This document shows positions 1 to 11,660 of a DNA stretch of 64,000 nucleotides, piece after piece. This DNA is from Juglans regia (taxonomy: Eukaryota; Streptophyta; Magnoliopsida; Fagales; Juglandaceae). The stretch lies in the NCBI RefSeq assembly GCF_001411555.2, contig NC_049909.1, positions 11,477,485 through 11,541,484 on the forward strand. The letters run 5' to 3'. Each line of letters begins with the position of its first letter. Position 1 is the stretch's first letter. The notes under the pieces were generated by a model. That model made no database searches. It was not told the origin of the DNA and saw nothing but the letters and a program-made list of their open reading frames with translations. A program made the position numbers and the translations under genes.

Positions 1-414
1 ACGCACACCTTTCACACTGGTGAGCCTTAGGGATGAGAACTTCATAATTAGGGTGCTTGCTAGTGCCTTGTCTGAAGTGACAAATTGTTCATCAATGACC
101 TTTAGCAAGTCTCGGACCTTTTCATGTTGATCGACAACACCATGAATACCACCTGAAATTCTAGTCTTAATGAACATCATGCTGAGGCGATTAGATCGCT
201 TCCATCGCTCATAAAGTGCGATGGCTGCTGCATTGCTGGTATCAGTGAGTGCTGGTGGTTCGTCTTTCTTAATAGCATAATCTATGTCCATCCACCCTAA
301 ATGATGAAGAACTCTCTCATTCCAGACTTTATAATTATCTCCCTTAAGTTCAGGGATATCATAACGAATATCAGATAAATTTGTAGGTTGTATAACTGCA
401 TATAGATTACATGC
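1..414 (-). CDS. Ty1/Copia retrotransposon GAG, partial (runs off window edge)
   Basis: Read from 414 down to 1, the minus strand is open and encodes a Copia-type GAG N-terminal half. The segment ELKGDNYKVWNERVLHHLGW is the DUF4219-like start, followed by WMDIDYAI, YERWKRSNRLSMMFIK and VIDEQFVTSDKALASTL, which is the UBN2 (gag-polypeptide of LTR copia-type) signature. GAG forms the virus-like particle of the element. No ATG is visible between the upstream stop (rc of 415-417) and the domain, so the start is lost or lies in another frame. The rest of gag and all of pol lie outside the window. Orientation agrees with the primer site and LTR found upstream at 1876-2272. Family identification is firm; whether the copy is intact cannot be told. 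Confidence 0.85.
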
Positions 415-417
415 TTA

Positions 418-1170
418 CGTTAAAATTGAGGCCTAAATAAATATTCATGTTTTACCAATGTAAATCATGCTTAAAAATTGAATCTAATGACATAAAATTG
501 CCTGTGGGCTAAATTTTTAATTCAAGTAGATCCAATTAATCTATATGATAGAATTTTATCAAATTATTTACTTAATTCATAATTCATGTGGGTAATTTAT
601 GAATAACTTGATATTTTATCCTAATTAATAATATAAATATAATAAAAGTTCTTGTGGGATAAAATTTATTATTTTAAGTATAATTAATTACAATTAATGT
701 CAAATATTATTTATGTGATCCTAATCAATCATAATAATTTTACTTAATTAAAGATGCTGTGGCTATTCTCTAATTAATATAAAATTATATGGATCACTAG
801 ACATTTAAATTGCATAAGACTAGTTTAATATTATGAATTACATAAATTTAACTAATACTCACATGTTATAATTATGCACAAAATATTCATAATATAAGCA
901 TAAATGTTGCACAATCAAAACTATAATATTATGCATAACATTTAATTTCATGCTTTAAACTATATATTCATAAAAAATTGCATGTATAAAGCAAAATTAA
1001 TTCATTCATGCAAACTAAATACTAGCATAATAAACAAATTTACACTACAATTATCCAAATTACATATAATTAAATTAAATAAAAAATTATAAGCACAAAT
1101 GGCATAGGCCCAAAAACCCACTTTTCAAGCCATCTAAAAAGTTGATTTTTTTTTTAAAACTGTCCCATAT
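418..1170 (-). other. AT-rich leader of the minus-strand Copia element
   Basis: This very AT-rich stretch lies between the GAG frame and the palindrome array of the same element. It has no sustained reading frame and no recognisable domain. By position it is the internal part of the element's 5' untranslated leader. Confidence 0.55.
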
Positions 1171-1639
1171 AAACGACATATCGTTTTGCTTATTGTTTAA
1201 AGAAAAAACCAGCCAGGTAAACGACATGTAGTTTTTATTAAACCTAAAAACGACGTGTCGTTTAGTTCGTTATACAGAATGAAGGCTGCCAACTAAACGA
1301 CATGTCATTTTTCACAAAACTGAAAACTATATGTCGTTTATCTTCGTTCTTGTTAAATGGCTTCCGAACAAAACAACATGTCGTTTTCAATTTGATTGAA
1401 AACGACGTGTCGTTTATCATTATACTGGATAAATGGCTTCAAAACAAAATGACATGTCGTTTTCATCAAATTGAAAACGACGTGTCGTTTATCATTATAC
1501 GGGATACAAATTCCTTACGTAAACGACATGTCGTTTTCATCAAATTGAAAACGACATGTCGTTTAGCATAACCGAATGAAATAATTCTCTGCTTAAATGA
1601 CATGTCGTTTTCAATAAGGCTGAAAATGACATTTCGTTT
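1171..1639. repeat. 76-bp tandem array of paired 16-bp palindromes
   Basis: Thirteen copies of a 16-bp palindrome, consensus AAACGACATGTCGTTT or AAACGACGTGTCGTTT, start at 1171, 1219, 1248, 1295, 1324, 1371, 1400, 1447, 1475, 1521, 1549, 1595 and 1624. Start-to-start distances alternate strictly between 28-29 and 46-48 bp, so the true unit is about 76 bp carrying two palindromes, with about six and a half units. The end copies are the most diverged. The array sits in the leader of the minus-strand Copia element, between its primer binding site and gag. Confidence 0.95.
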
Positions 1640-1875
1640 GGGTCATCTTCTACCTCCAAACAACACGCAGATTTGCAATTTTTCAGCCATTTTCACGTCC
1701 AAAAACACGTTTTTAATCACAGAAAGTTTAGAAAATCTATTTCTTTATGATTTCTAAACTTCTTTCAAATAAAAAACGTCAAAAAAACAAAACTCAAAAA
1801 ATTTTTCATTGTTTCGGCCAAAAAAACAGAGAGGAACAAAGTTTTGATTTTAAACACCAAGGCAGAGGTTTATAA

Positions 1876-1888
1876 GGCTCTGATACCA
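1876..1888 (-). other. Primer binding site of the minus-strand Copia element
   Basis: The minus strand reads TGGTATCAGAGCC, an exact match to the initiator-Met-tRNA primer site used by most plant Copia elements. It lies two bases inside the LTR that starts at 1891. Confidence 0.9.
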
Positions 1889-1890
1889 AC

Positions 1891-2272
1891 TGTTAGACAA
1901 AAAACAATTCTCTAATGCAGAATAACACTTTAGAAACAAGAATTGAAAGGTTTTAATGCCAAGAAAAAATACTTCCAACCATTGATGTTATTTACTGTTT
2001 TTGCTACGTTTCTCTCTGTGTTTGGCACTTCCAAACTCTTCTCCACTCTATTTAGATGGTGTAATACCGAAGGAAATTGAGTGAGTGAGTCTGGGGACCA
2101 AACACTGTATTTATAGCCGAAGCCTCCATCAAATTTTGGTATTTACGTGTCCTACGTGATCCTATTTTCATGGGATCAGTTATGAACGTGATGGAAGAAT
2201 GATGGATCACTTAAAGGACTCTTAAGTGATAGACTCGTTTCTCACAAACATCTCCGTGAGAAACGGTCAACA
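1891..2272 (-). mobile_element. 5' LTR of the minus-strand Copia element
   Basis: This 382-bp segment is bounded by TGTTAG and GTCAACA on the plus strand (minus: TGTTGAC...CTAACA), the usual TG..CA ends, with the primer site directly inside it. A TATAAATAC box lies on the minus strand at 2116-2108, a sensible promoter position. The partner LTR is beyond the left edge, so the target duplication cannot be checked. It ends about 240 bp upstream of the UGT exon. Confidence 0.85.
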
Positions 2273-2509
2273 ATTTTGCCAAGTTACACCATTAATCAAA
2301 TATTTGAATGTTAAAAATTATCAGTTTTTATAGTTTAGAGTGCAAATTTTTTTTTTTAAAAAAAAAAAACAATGGTAGAAGTTTTCAATACATAATTATA
2401 GAGGGCATAATCAGATATTGAGTGCTTTGTGTATTTCGTTTCTCTATGTTAATTCGTAAGTACTGCATATTTATACATCTTATTTTATTCATCGACTGGT
2501 GAAAAGCTA

Positions 2510-3247
2510 GTGAAGGCTATGAAGGGACTCTGGCCCTTGGTGATGACTGGTCCAACGGTGCCATCAGCCTACCTAGACCAGCAGATCAATGGAGATAGAA
2601 CTTATGGAGCCAGTCTTTGGGAGCTTAGCAGTGACCAGTGCCTGAGATGGCTTGAGACACAACCACCAAAGTCAGTGGTATACGTATCATTTGGAAGCAT
2701 GGCAGACATCACATCTCAACAGGCTGAAGAAATTGCATGGGGTTTAATAGCAAGCAATGTGCATTTCCTACTGGTTGCAAGAAATTCTGGGGACAAGTTT
2801 CCAAGCAGCTTTCTTAATTCAGTACAAGGAAGAGGATTGATTGTGCCGTGGTGCAACCAACTAGAGGTTCTAGCACACCCGGCTGTTGGTTGCTTTGTGA
2901 CACATTGTGGGTGGAACTCAACATTGGAGGCCTTGAGCATAGGGGTGCCAATGGTAGCATTTCCACAGTGGAGTGACCAGCCTACTAATGCCATGTTTGT
3001 GGAGGAGTTGTGGCGGGTGGGAGTAAAGGCCAAGAAAAACAAAGAGGGGATCGTGTCGCGGGATGAGCTAGAGATGTGTATAATGGAAGTTATGGTAGGA
3101 ACAAAAAGTGAAGAGATAAAGGAGAATGCAAGTAAATGGAGAAAGCTTGCAATAAGAGCTGTTAGTTCAGGTGGAAGCTCGGATAAGAACATCAATGAAT
3201 TTGTAGGTAAGTTGATGAAAGAGAGAGGAGTGGGGAAGAAAGCTTGA
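2510..3247 (+). CDS. UDP-glycosyltransferase, UGT74-like, C-terminal exon
   Basis: The 245-residue frame is the C-terminal half of a family-1 plant glycosyltransferase, which moves glucose from UDP-glucose to a small acceptor in the cytosol. It opens with VKAMKGLWPLVMTGPTVPS and continues with LETQPPKSVVYVSFGSMA. The complete 44-residue PSPG sugar-donor box (2849-2980) runs from WCNQLEVLAHPAVG through HCGWNS to WSDQ. The best resemblance is to the UGT74 group. The acceptor-binding half with the catalytic His, about 220 residues, is absent. An AG acceptor ends just before 2510 (GAAAAGCTAG), so this is probably the last exon of a two-exon gene. Only 240 bp upstream lies the LTR of a Copia element, which either separates it from exon 1 or replaced it. 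The exon itself has no stop or frameshift. Confidence 0.85.
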   Translation: MKAMKGLWPLVMTGPTVPSAYLDQQINGDRTYGASLWELSSDQCLRWLETQPPKSVVYVSFGSMADITSQQAEEIAWGLIASNVHFLLVARNSGDKFPSSFLNSVQGRGLIVPWCNQLEVLAHPAVGCFVTHCGWNSTLEALSIGVPMVAFPQWSDQPTNAMFVEELWRVGVKAKKNKEGIVSRDELEMCIMEVMVGTKSEEIKENASKWRKLAIRAVSSGGSSDKNINEFVGKLMKERGVGKKA

Positions 3248-4647
3248 TTGCTGGTTGGCGCCTGATGAACATAATGAGCTTGTATGGATGATAATATGTG
3301 TGATCCAATTGCAGGAAAGATACTTTAGAATGCTAGACAAGTAGGGACCAACTCATACTTATTCAGGATGTGTTTTGGTCTTTCGACGTTCAGTAAGACA
3401 GGTAGCAAGTATTCGTCACGGCTTGAAGTGATGGATTACATTGAATAAAAGACCATTACATGGGTATAAACTGCAATCTTTCATCTGATTTGGTTTGGCA
3501 TGTTTTCTGGCATATCATTTGACCCATCTGAAGCATTTTATTTTCAGCTCTAGTTTGGTCTGGTTAAAAATTAAAACAATTCTACCATTGGGTTCTCAGT
3601 AGATGTAGAGGCGACTTTTGGCACAATGTCGCCTTAGATAAAGCATTTTGAAACAGACTTACGAGTGTTGATGGATTCAATGCCAAAAGATTTCAATCAG
3701 GCAACTCTTTTGCCTCCGTTAAGGGTTTGATTTCACAGAGAGGACTTCCAGCTCTTTAAGACACCTCGCTTTGTATCAGTATCTTTGTCATCTATTTCAA
3801 TGGGATGACCGTAGTGTCGCTAGTTATAGAAGAGCACTTTTGTTAAAAGCCATGCACATAAACCTCAATACACAAACAAATATTAACTGCTTTGGAACTT
3901 GGCTTGGATGATGACCAAAAGCTCTAAAGTGGTAATTCGAGACTAATGCGAGTTCTTAATATTCTCCTTTATTCTATCTTACAAAAGTAGAATATCATAA
4001 CTTATACATTGTAAGAGCATAGGGGATTGCATTTGAAATTGGAATTTACACTTGGATGACTGTACTAAATGATAGGAGTAGACTGTAAAATCACAGCTCA
4101 TTTTGAAGAGATGTTATTTTGAAGTAAAAAGAGGGGGGACCTTGAAAACTCTGCTTCTGGCAATTGCCCATCAAGCTCACATCTTACAAGTATTCTTGTC
4201 ATTACATACTTCACCCTGTGATGAAAACAGAAACCCAAACATCGATCTGTCAGCACTAGATACATCAAATATACAAGTTATGGAACATTTTATTGAGGAG
4301 AATACGTGAAAGCGAAACTGCTTCAGCTAGCATTGCCAATTCTGCTTTCCAGTAATTAATGTTCATGCATCCCGTGTTTACCATTACTTAAACTTTAGCT
4401 CTTTTCATTTGGTTTCATGTAAAATATACAGTTGATTAGGAGAAGGACCTGATAATCTGATAAATGCACCAAGCAGAGAGTCAACATACATCATGCAAGC
4501 CTCTTATGAGTGAGAGAGAGAGAGAAGAATGGGGAATCAAGAGAGAAGGTCAGTTAATAAGTTTCTTCTTCTTTTGTTTAATCAGCAGATAGTTTTATTC
4601 TCTAGAGAACCTGGTTACATTAAGTTAATTATTGATATATTCTATTC
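3248..4647. other. Intergenic region between UGT exon and DCC gene
   Basis: This stretch is the 3' flank of the UGT exon, followed by 1.3 kb without a convincing gene. The short frame at 4103-4309 has no recognisable domain. A small GA repeat lies near 4511-4533. The two flanking genes converge here, so both 3' ends should lie in this region. Confidence 0.5.
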
Positions 4648-7600
4648 TCAAATGTATGCATGCTTCAGTTCATTATCTTGATAGATGCAGGCATTATAAC
4701 CCGTGCAGATGCATAGTATGTCAACCTTGTTCTTCTTTCGAGCCTCCAAAACCTCTTCTAAAGATGGCCGCCCTGGAAAAAACGAGGATATAAATTTTGG
4801 ATCATATATTTATAATTTATAGTTCAATTGAGCAACAATCGTATCAATAATCGACTAAGTTAGGTTTCAGAGAAGGTAATATTCGTTAAAAGGAGCAAAG
4901 AGAATTTTTAATCAGACAACTGCAATCGAGGATTTTTAAAATTCATGGATGATTTAAAGCTTATAAAAACAATAATTGCTTATATTGACAATGAAAAACA
5001 TCATGGACTTGAATGTGTGGATTCATAAGGCTGGTGCATCTCTGGCCATCAAGCAAAGAAGACATAAGAACTTCCAGGCAATAATCATACAAAAGTGTTC
5101 AGGCAATATGAATTTACCTGTGATTTGAAGACGATATTTAGCCCAAACACCATATATGGCATCAGCTACTGTTGCAATCTGTTAAATGCTCAAGGTTATT
5201 TTAAGTTCCAGTACAATAAAAGGACAAGGAGATTTAACCAAAACCTCCGTTTCTACAGATGGTAATTCAAATTGAACTATAGGTAAGTCTGGAAGAACAG
5301 AGAAACTTACAGGTTCATATTTGGTAATGGCATAAACCCATCCAAGACCCACTTGTTCATATAACCTTCTAAATGCCTGCGGAAGTTGAATTTGAGTGAC
5401 TTTTTTTTTTCTAGGTAGAAATGCATTTATATAAAGAAAACAGTAACACCAGAAAGGCAATGTCCTATCTTATTAAGCGTGTCCAAAATTATTCCACACC
5501 TAAAAATTTCCAAATGATTCCCACAATAGTTACATCTCCCATTGAGAAAACTGTTTGGGGAAACTATATTTTTACACCCTCTAACTTCGACCGTTTTTAA
5601 TTTACACCCTAAATTATGCAAACTGGCAATTAGCATACTAAACTGGCAATTTTCACCCTCAGTTATGGTTTGAGCCTTAAGATCGATGAAAAACAAGACA
5701 TGACATAATCATAACGGTCAAAAACTTGAACCATCATGTAAATTGTCATGTTGTGGTATTAGGGTGCCAATTGTTAGTCTTGACAGTTTATGGTGCAAAT
5801 TGAAAAAATAGTGGTAGTTTGGGGGTGCAAAATGTAATTTTTCCAAACTGTTTTTATCATTGCAAAGGACACAGACAAGTCATTTGGCTCAGTGAGAACC
5901 AACGTGATCACATGTTGATTAGTTCAACAGGGTGATTAGCTGATGCCTGATGGTGGCATTGCCCACTGGCCTTTAGGGTCCTCAGTACACTTGCTAAGCA
6001 TAAAATGGTGGAAATCCTGACAATGAACAGTGGTATTTACTAGTTCCATATCCTTTATCTGCAGTTAGGCAGAGTTCAGATATTCAAATCGGACATGATT
6101 GTCAAAGTTTTATGATTCCAGACTTTACTAATTGATTCCTGTAGTTGTTTAAAGCTCCAGCACCTGTTGGTTGTGTTTTCTTTTCAACAATTTCCTCATA
6201 ATTCCCTTTAATATTCTAAGTTTAGATTTAGCCGCAGTTTGGACCATTGAAATGCAGACTGTTCATATTCACAAAGACAGCACGCACACATGCACGATTA
6301 CACATAACATACACCCTAAAATAAAAGTACAAGATATTGCAGTAGTACTTGATAGAAGTTTAGAAAGAAAGGAAAACATATATTTGGAGCATTGGCACAG
6401 TAAATATGCTACCATATTAGGGGGGGAAAAAGGTAAGAAATAGGCGTACATCAACATCAGTGACTACAGTTCCATCAGATAGGATTGCGTGAATCCTTCC
6501 CATAACCTAAACAACAAACAAAAATTCATCACTACCATATTATAAACCTGAAAAAGAGATGCTTCCCAAGGTGGATTTATAGATGCTACAAAGTTTCTTG
6601 CTCTATCAGCAAACTACAGAGTTAAATTGCCAAACTATGGAGCTACAAGGTCTCTCAAGTTGGATTTTTCCAGGAGAAACACTTTGATCCATAAAAACTA
6701 GGGGAAAAATGGAACAAGTTATCATACAGTTTTGTAGTCTAAGCCTTGATTTTCCTCTGGGGAGTAATCATCCGAGCTTATATCAACAAATTTGATCGTA
6801 GCATAGCGCTCATTCCTCTCTCTGAGCATGTTAACCTGACAATATAATGAAGTCAAACACATCATCAAAATATTAAAATCACCAACTTTCACGATAAAGA
6901 ATTTAATAACCAATTAATCAGCATGTTACATACAAGCTAAAATGAAATGCAAGAACAATAACAGGTCCTTGAAGGTAGACCTCACGCATACAAAGCGGGC
7001 AGTCCCCATCGTACAGCATTTTGATCTTCCAATTCGGAGGTGATTCTTCTCCACCTTCCTTCTTGGGTGTTACTGGATTGGCAGTTGCCTCACTTACAGC
7101 ACGAATTGGGCATCTAAGCGCTGCACAAATTTAAGTATCTCAATAACCCACCAAATTAAGTTTCTTCAGTTCTTTGTGTGACTAACCAGATTATTGAATA
7201 AAAAGATATAAACTTGTATAAGTTTGCGCCCAAAGTGGGTTTTTCCAAACTATGAATATAGAAAGGAATCCAAGACTTGGATTGCAATGGGAATGATGCC
7301 CCATTTGGATTACGAAACCATCACATCTCATTTCATCAGTTTTTTTAAATTTTCATACAAAATATAATAAATAATTTAACATTTTTAAATCTCAATTTAT
7401 ATTTTTTAAATTATAAAATAATAATAATATTAAAAAATAATATTTTATTTAACTTTTAACTTTTATCTAAAACAATCATCAAACGGGGCAAGTGTTTTTG
7501 TACAAATTTCAGCTTAACAAAAGATTATGAGTTTGAACATAAATGGATTATATAAACCATCCAAATATTATTCGATTATTATGTGATTTCATGCTCACAC

Positions 7601-7803
7601 GTTAATATTTCAACGGAAACAACTACGAGAATAAAAATAGACTCACCGGGTTGGTGCATAGGAAAGGCTGTGAATCTATGGAGAGGATGCGAGGGAAGTC
7701 GATTGAATTTGAATCTGAGATTATGAGGAATCGATAGGAGAGATTTGTTCCTCTGTCTTCCCCCAACGTTGCATGCCGTAGCAACAGCTCCTCTCAATGC
7801 CAT
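4648..7803 (-). CDS. DCC-family thiol-disulfide oxidoreductase, 7 exons, 237 aa
   Basis: Exons on the minus strand are 7803-7647, 7120-6981, 6835-6728, 6506-6450, 5376-5311, 5178-5118 and 4772-4648. All junctions are GT..AG, phases agree, and they sum to 714 nt (237 codons plus TGA). The N-terminus MALRGAVATACNVGG is rich in Ala, Arg and Ser with few acids, as in an organelle transit peptide. The DCC (DUF393) domain starts near residue 85 with KMLYDGDCPLCMREV; the redox CxxC is Cys93-Cys96. It continues with RNERYATIKFVDISS, GRIHAILSDGTVVTDVD and GLGWVYAITKYEP. Plant members are plastid or mitochondrial proteins implicated in redox control; the substrate of this one is unknown. The first intron holds a MITE. 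The last exon ends in an unusual Cys-containing tail (ILCICTGYNACIYQ) that may be species-specific. Confidence 0.9.
7297..7490. mobile_element. MITE in intron 1 of the DCC gene
   Basis: The ends are inverted repeats: TGCCCCATTTGG on the left and, reading inward from the right, TGCCCCGTTTGA. The 194-bp AT-rich interior has no coding content. No clear target duplication was seen, so the superfamily is open. Confidence 0.6.
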
Positions 7804-8366
7804 TGTTTCTGTGTTGTGATTTTCTGAATCACGAAGGTGCTGAAAGTGTCAGGTATTGGTTTTCTTTTTTCGTTTCCGTAGGGACTGCTCTTGTTCTTGT
7901 TCATGGCTGCTTTCCTTTACGTGGCAGCGCGGGCTTCACTCAAATACTGGAATACTTGGCCTCCACTCCGACCTTTCAACCTGCGCCTTCTAGACGGTTA
8001 ACGTATATTTTATAATAAAAATAATTTTATAATTTAATATATTACATTCGTTATTTTATTTATAAAATATCTCTCTAATCTACTCAAGAAGCCAATAACT
8101 TATTCATTCAAAGTATATACTGTTTTGTTTTTTATAAGAAAAATTGGATTTTTAATTTTTAAGTCACACTAATTTACTATTTATGTTTAAAATAAATTTC
8201 TATTTTTTAAGTGATTAATATATGAAACAACTTAAAATATAATACATCAATTGAAATAATCGTGAATAAAAAAACCGTAAAATGTTACACATCAATGATT
8301 GAATGTGTTATACATCATTTAGATTAAATTATCATATAAGTCAAATTATGTCATATAATTAATGTA
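7804..8366. other. Upstream region of the DCC gene
   Basis: This is the 5' flank and promoter side of the minus-strand DCC gene. The first 200 bp are mixed in composition; the rest is AT-rich. I see no other gene and cannot assign a TATA box with confidence. Confidence 0.4.
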
Positions 8367-8374
8367 GATGCGTG

Positions 8375-8666
8375 TAGGGGTAATAAATGGTCCGGTCGGA
8401 CCGACCATATAAAATATTTTTTTATTGAGTTTGTTACATAATCCACATTAATAAATCACTTAATTTAATTTAATATTTTAAATAAATTTTTTTATTAATT
8501 ATTTAAAAAAATAAATAAATAAATAAAAAATAGGCCTGACCGACCGGTCCAGTCCGGTCCCTTGGGTGTTCGGTCCGGTCCGGTCTGGTCCGGTCCGGAA
8601 AAATGATGGACCGAAAATATTCGGTCCATCACCAGATCGGACCGGACCGGATCGTTTGCAGCCTTA
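8375..8666. mobile_element. hAT-type MITE with CGGTCC subterminal repeats
   Basis: Left end TAGGGGTAATAAATGG and right end (inward) TAAGGCTGCAAACGATCC form imperfect terminal repeats. The flanks are an 8-bp target duplication, GATGCGTG at 8367-8374 and GATACGTG at 8667-8674, with 7 of 8 bases matching. Near both ends the word GGTCCGGTC or GGACCGGACC is repeated many times around an AT-rich core. Eight-base duplications and these ends point to the hAT superfamily. There is no transposase. Confidence 0.8.
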
Positions 8667-8703
8667 GATACGTGTATCCTTTTATCTCATATGATAAATT
8701 TTG

Positions 8704-8820
8704 GCTGCGTCTGAATATTGAAATGATCTCAGATGATCTGTAAATAATAGTGAATCTCATTAATGATTAGTTTAAAATTAGTCGAAATATGCTTGACATC
8801 CAAACATAGCACACATGGAT
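8704..8820. mobile_element. Short MITE-like foldback
   Basis: The left end GCTGCGTCTGAATAT and the right end read inward, GCTATGTTTGGATGT, match at 10 of 15 positions. The interior contains GATCTCAGATGATCTG and TAATAGTGAATCTCATT, typical of the small foldback elements elsewhere in the window. No target duplication was established. Confidence 0.45.
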
Positions 8821-11655
8821 TCAAAGTGTCAAAACGATTGAGGCAAAGAGTGTCTAGGAGATTGTTTAAAGCATTAGCATTGGATCGTGGATAATATCTA
8901 GGAAAGCATAATTTTAACCAAAAATAAAAAAGCACCCCCACATTGCCAAGTCTTTAACTTAATCATCTTCGGTATCCAACAAATTGAACAATGTAGCTTT
9001 TGTAAATGAGTATTTTGTTTTTATATATTTTAATGATTATGATTTTATGATTTCTTTTTCTTATTTATCTACCCCAATTTATTCTTACAATTAGGCTACA
9101 TTATCATTACCCCGATGGTATGTATTTTTTTTGTTGTGATTGTGTTTGGGTTCTTATTATTTCTTTGGGTATGTTGGGTATATTTGGGTATCTTTAATCT
9201 ATTGGATATGTTTGGGTTCTTATTATTTCTTCTGATGTGACTGTGTTTGTTTGGGAAAGTTAGCCATGATCAATCTGCTATAATATTTTTGTGCCAAGTT
9301 ACTTTGAGAATTCAATAGCAAACTGACATTTTCCTGAAAATTGATGTTTCATCGTTTTGTTAGTTCCATTGGAAAAACTAGTGGGGTAATCTATAATTTT
9401 CCATTTGCATGTGGATGATAAAGCTACGGCCCTACAAAATGTCATTGCCAATTTTGTGAAGATGATTAATTTTGTATTAATCTAAAAAGGTAATTTCTTA
9501 AGCTTTTTGGATTCTTATTATTTCTTCTATTGTGACTGTATTTGTTTGGAAAATGTAGCCATGATCAATTCGCCACAATATTTTTGTGCCAAGTTACTTT
9601 GACGATTTCCCATTCCGAGTTCAGTTCTTCTAGGTACAGGCAGAACTGCATACCCATTGCGAATCGAATGATGACATGGCAGGCAAGCAGGGGTAGTTTT
9701 GTAATTATACAAAGTAAAAAAAAAAAAAAAAAAAGACAAAGAAGAGGGAAAAGAGTTCGTCATCTCCCCCAAACCGAAAGTCTCCCTTCCCTCCCTCCCC
9801 TAAATCGAACAGTGCGACAGCTTTGGCCTCCCAAAATCTCTTCCTCTACCCGCGACGGCGAGGTTGATGTGAAGTACAATACAGTATACTCTACGACGAC
9901 CTTCTATCCAAATATCCAACTCTTAAATTATTCAACTCATCTCAACTCAAAACCTCTTTACACGTGAGACTCCCAACCTTTTTCAATTCAACATTTTTTT
10001 ACACGTGGGACCCACAACCTTTCTCAACTTCCTATAAATATATATAAACTCATATTAACATTCAAACACATTTAAACTCATCTTAGGTGAATCCCACAAA
10101 ACTCACTCCACAATCTTAACTCACTACTATTCATAAATAACTCAACTCAACTTAACATCCAAATGTAACCTAAAAGTCTTCAAAGCATTTACTAGAAGGC
10201 AACACGACAAAAGGGCTTAATGACATTATTGTAAATAACTATGAAGTTAGACAAACTTGATCGAAAGGGACTAAAAGCCTAAAGGCCAAATATTATGTTG
10301 AAAAGAATAACTTCTGACCGGAGACTCCTATAAAGTGAGAATATCGGAGACCAGTAGGAAGTTGACACGTAAGTGAGCGCACATGACCAAATTACACCTT
10401 GCGTAAACAGGAGATTTGCGTCGTCCCCTCCCTCTCTCTCTCTGCTCTCTCACTCTCTATGTCAAAAGAGAAAACCTCTACTCCCTCTCTCACTCGATCC
10501 AAAAGACAAAAATCCATCTCCGTCTCTCACTTCCCTCATCTCCATCTCTGAAAGACAAAACTCCATCTAAAAGCCACCAAACCCACTCATCAAAGTCACC
10601 CAGATTCTCGAGAAATTGAAACCCAAACTTTGGGTCATGCTGGCTCTCTCGATCCGAAAACAAAACTCCATCTCCGTCTCTCACCTTTTCTCTCGAGATC
10701 GAACCTGAGAGAGATAATTTTGGATTTCGTGACCCAACTCAGATTCAAGGTAATTATATTTTGGATTTCATTGTTCATGTTTTCTTCTCCTGACAATAGA
10801 TTATGAGTGTATTTCTCATGATTTTATTTTTCAAAAATCCCTAATTTTTGAAAGTTTAATTTCCCGTGAGAGATCGAAGGAGAGAGAGGGAGAGTCGAGA
10901 GAGAGAGTCGCGCAATCGAGGTAGAGAGAGGGAGAGTCGATCGAAGGAGAGACAGGGAGAGTCGTTCGGGAGGAATTACAGAAGGAGTGAAGAAATCGAT
11001 TTTGAAGTAGAGAGAGAGACTTGATCGGGAAGGAGAAGCTCTAAGATACCCTGTATGCGTCCCCACATTAACAATTGAGGAAGGCTTACGTGTCACCTCT
11101 CTATTGGTCTCCGACAAGTCCACATTATAGGTGCCTCCGTCCAGTAGTGTTTCTGTATTTTGAAATGCTTCGGAGAAAAATGAAGGAACCTAGAGGTAGA
11201 CATTCACTTGGGGAGAAAATTTGTGAAACAACTAACTGAGAGAGAAAGGATGCAGTGGAGAGTAACTGAGTCGAGGTTGCGACGGATCTGGGAGGCAAAA
11301 AAAGATTTGACCACGACAAAAGCTTATGAGTGAAAGGGATGGTGTCGTTAGCTATGCGACAGAAATGAAACAAAGTGAGATCTTGATATGGGCTTATCAG
11401 GGCAGCGCAAGGTTAAGGGGGAGTGCTGAGAGGCGGTTTCTATGGGTTCCTAAGTAGTTTCCGGGGAGATGGGAGTGGATCCTCTAATACACGCACGTGG
11501 CTCTCTTTCAGTGTTTGATGGCTCACAATCATTGTTTCCTGTGGCTGTGATGTGGAGGAGATGGATGGTGCAATACTGGGCTGTCCCTAGCTGTTTCGGC
11601 ATGGAGGAGAGGACGTATGGCAGTGCTATGTTTTGATGGTTGCAAAATAAGGGGT
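8821..11655. other. Gene-poor intergenic region with simple repeats
   Basis: No gene with a recognisable domain is seen. Contents are a poly-A run near 9716-9735, a stretch rich in CAACTCA and CATCTCAACTC units (about 9905-10172) that is probably one or two decayed MITEs, a CT-rich segment around 10425-10460, and a GA-rich segment around 10865-11020. The last few hundred bases were continuous with 21051 onward before the Copia insertion. Confidence 0.5.
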
Positions 11656-11660
11656 CTTGA

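Noticed and set aside
1302..1571. Open frame over the palindrome array
   Set aside because: It follows the 76-bp repeat and has no similarity to known proteins.
1171..1639. CRISPR-like array
   Set aside because: Palindromic repeats with regular spacing look superficially similar, but spacers are themselves repeated, the setting is a plant retrotransposon, and no cas genes exist.
2716..3195. Open frame opposite the UGT exon
   Set aside because: It is the shadow of a well-conserved coding exon and has no domain of its own.
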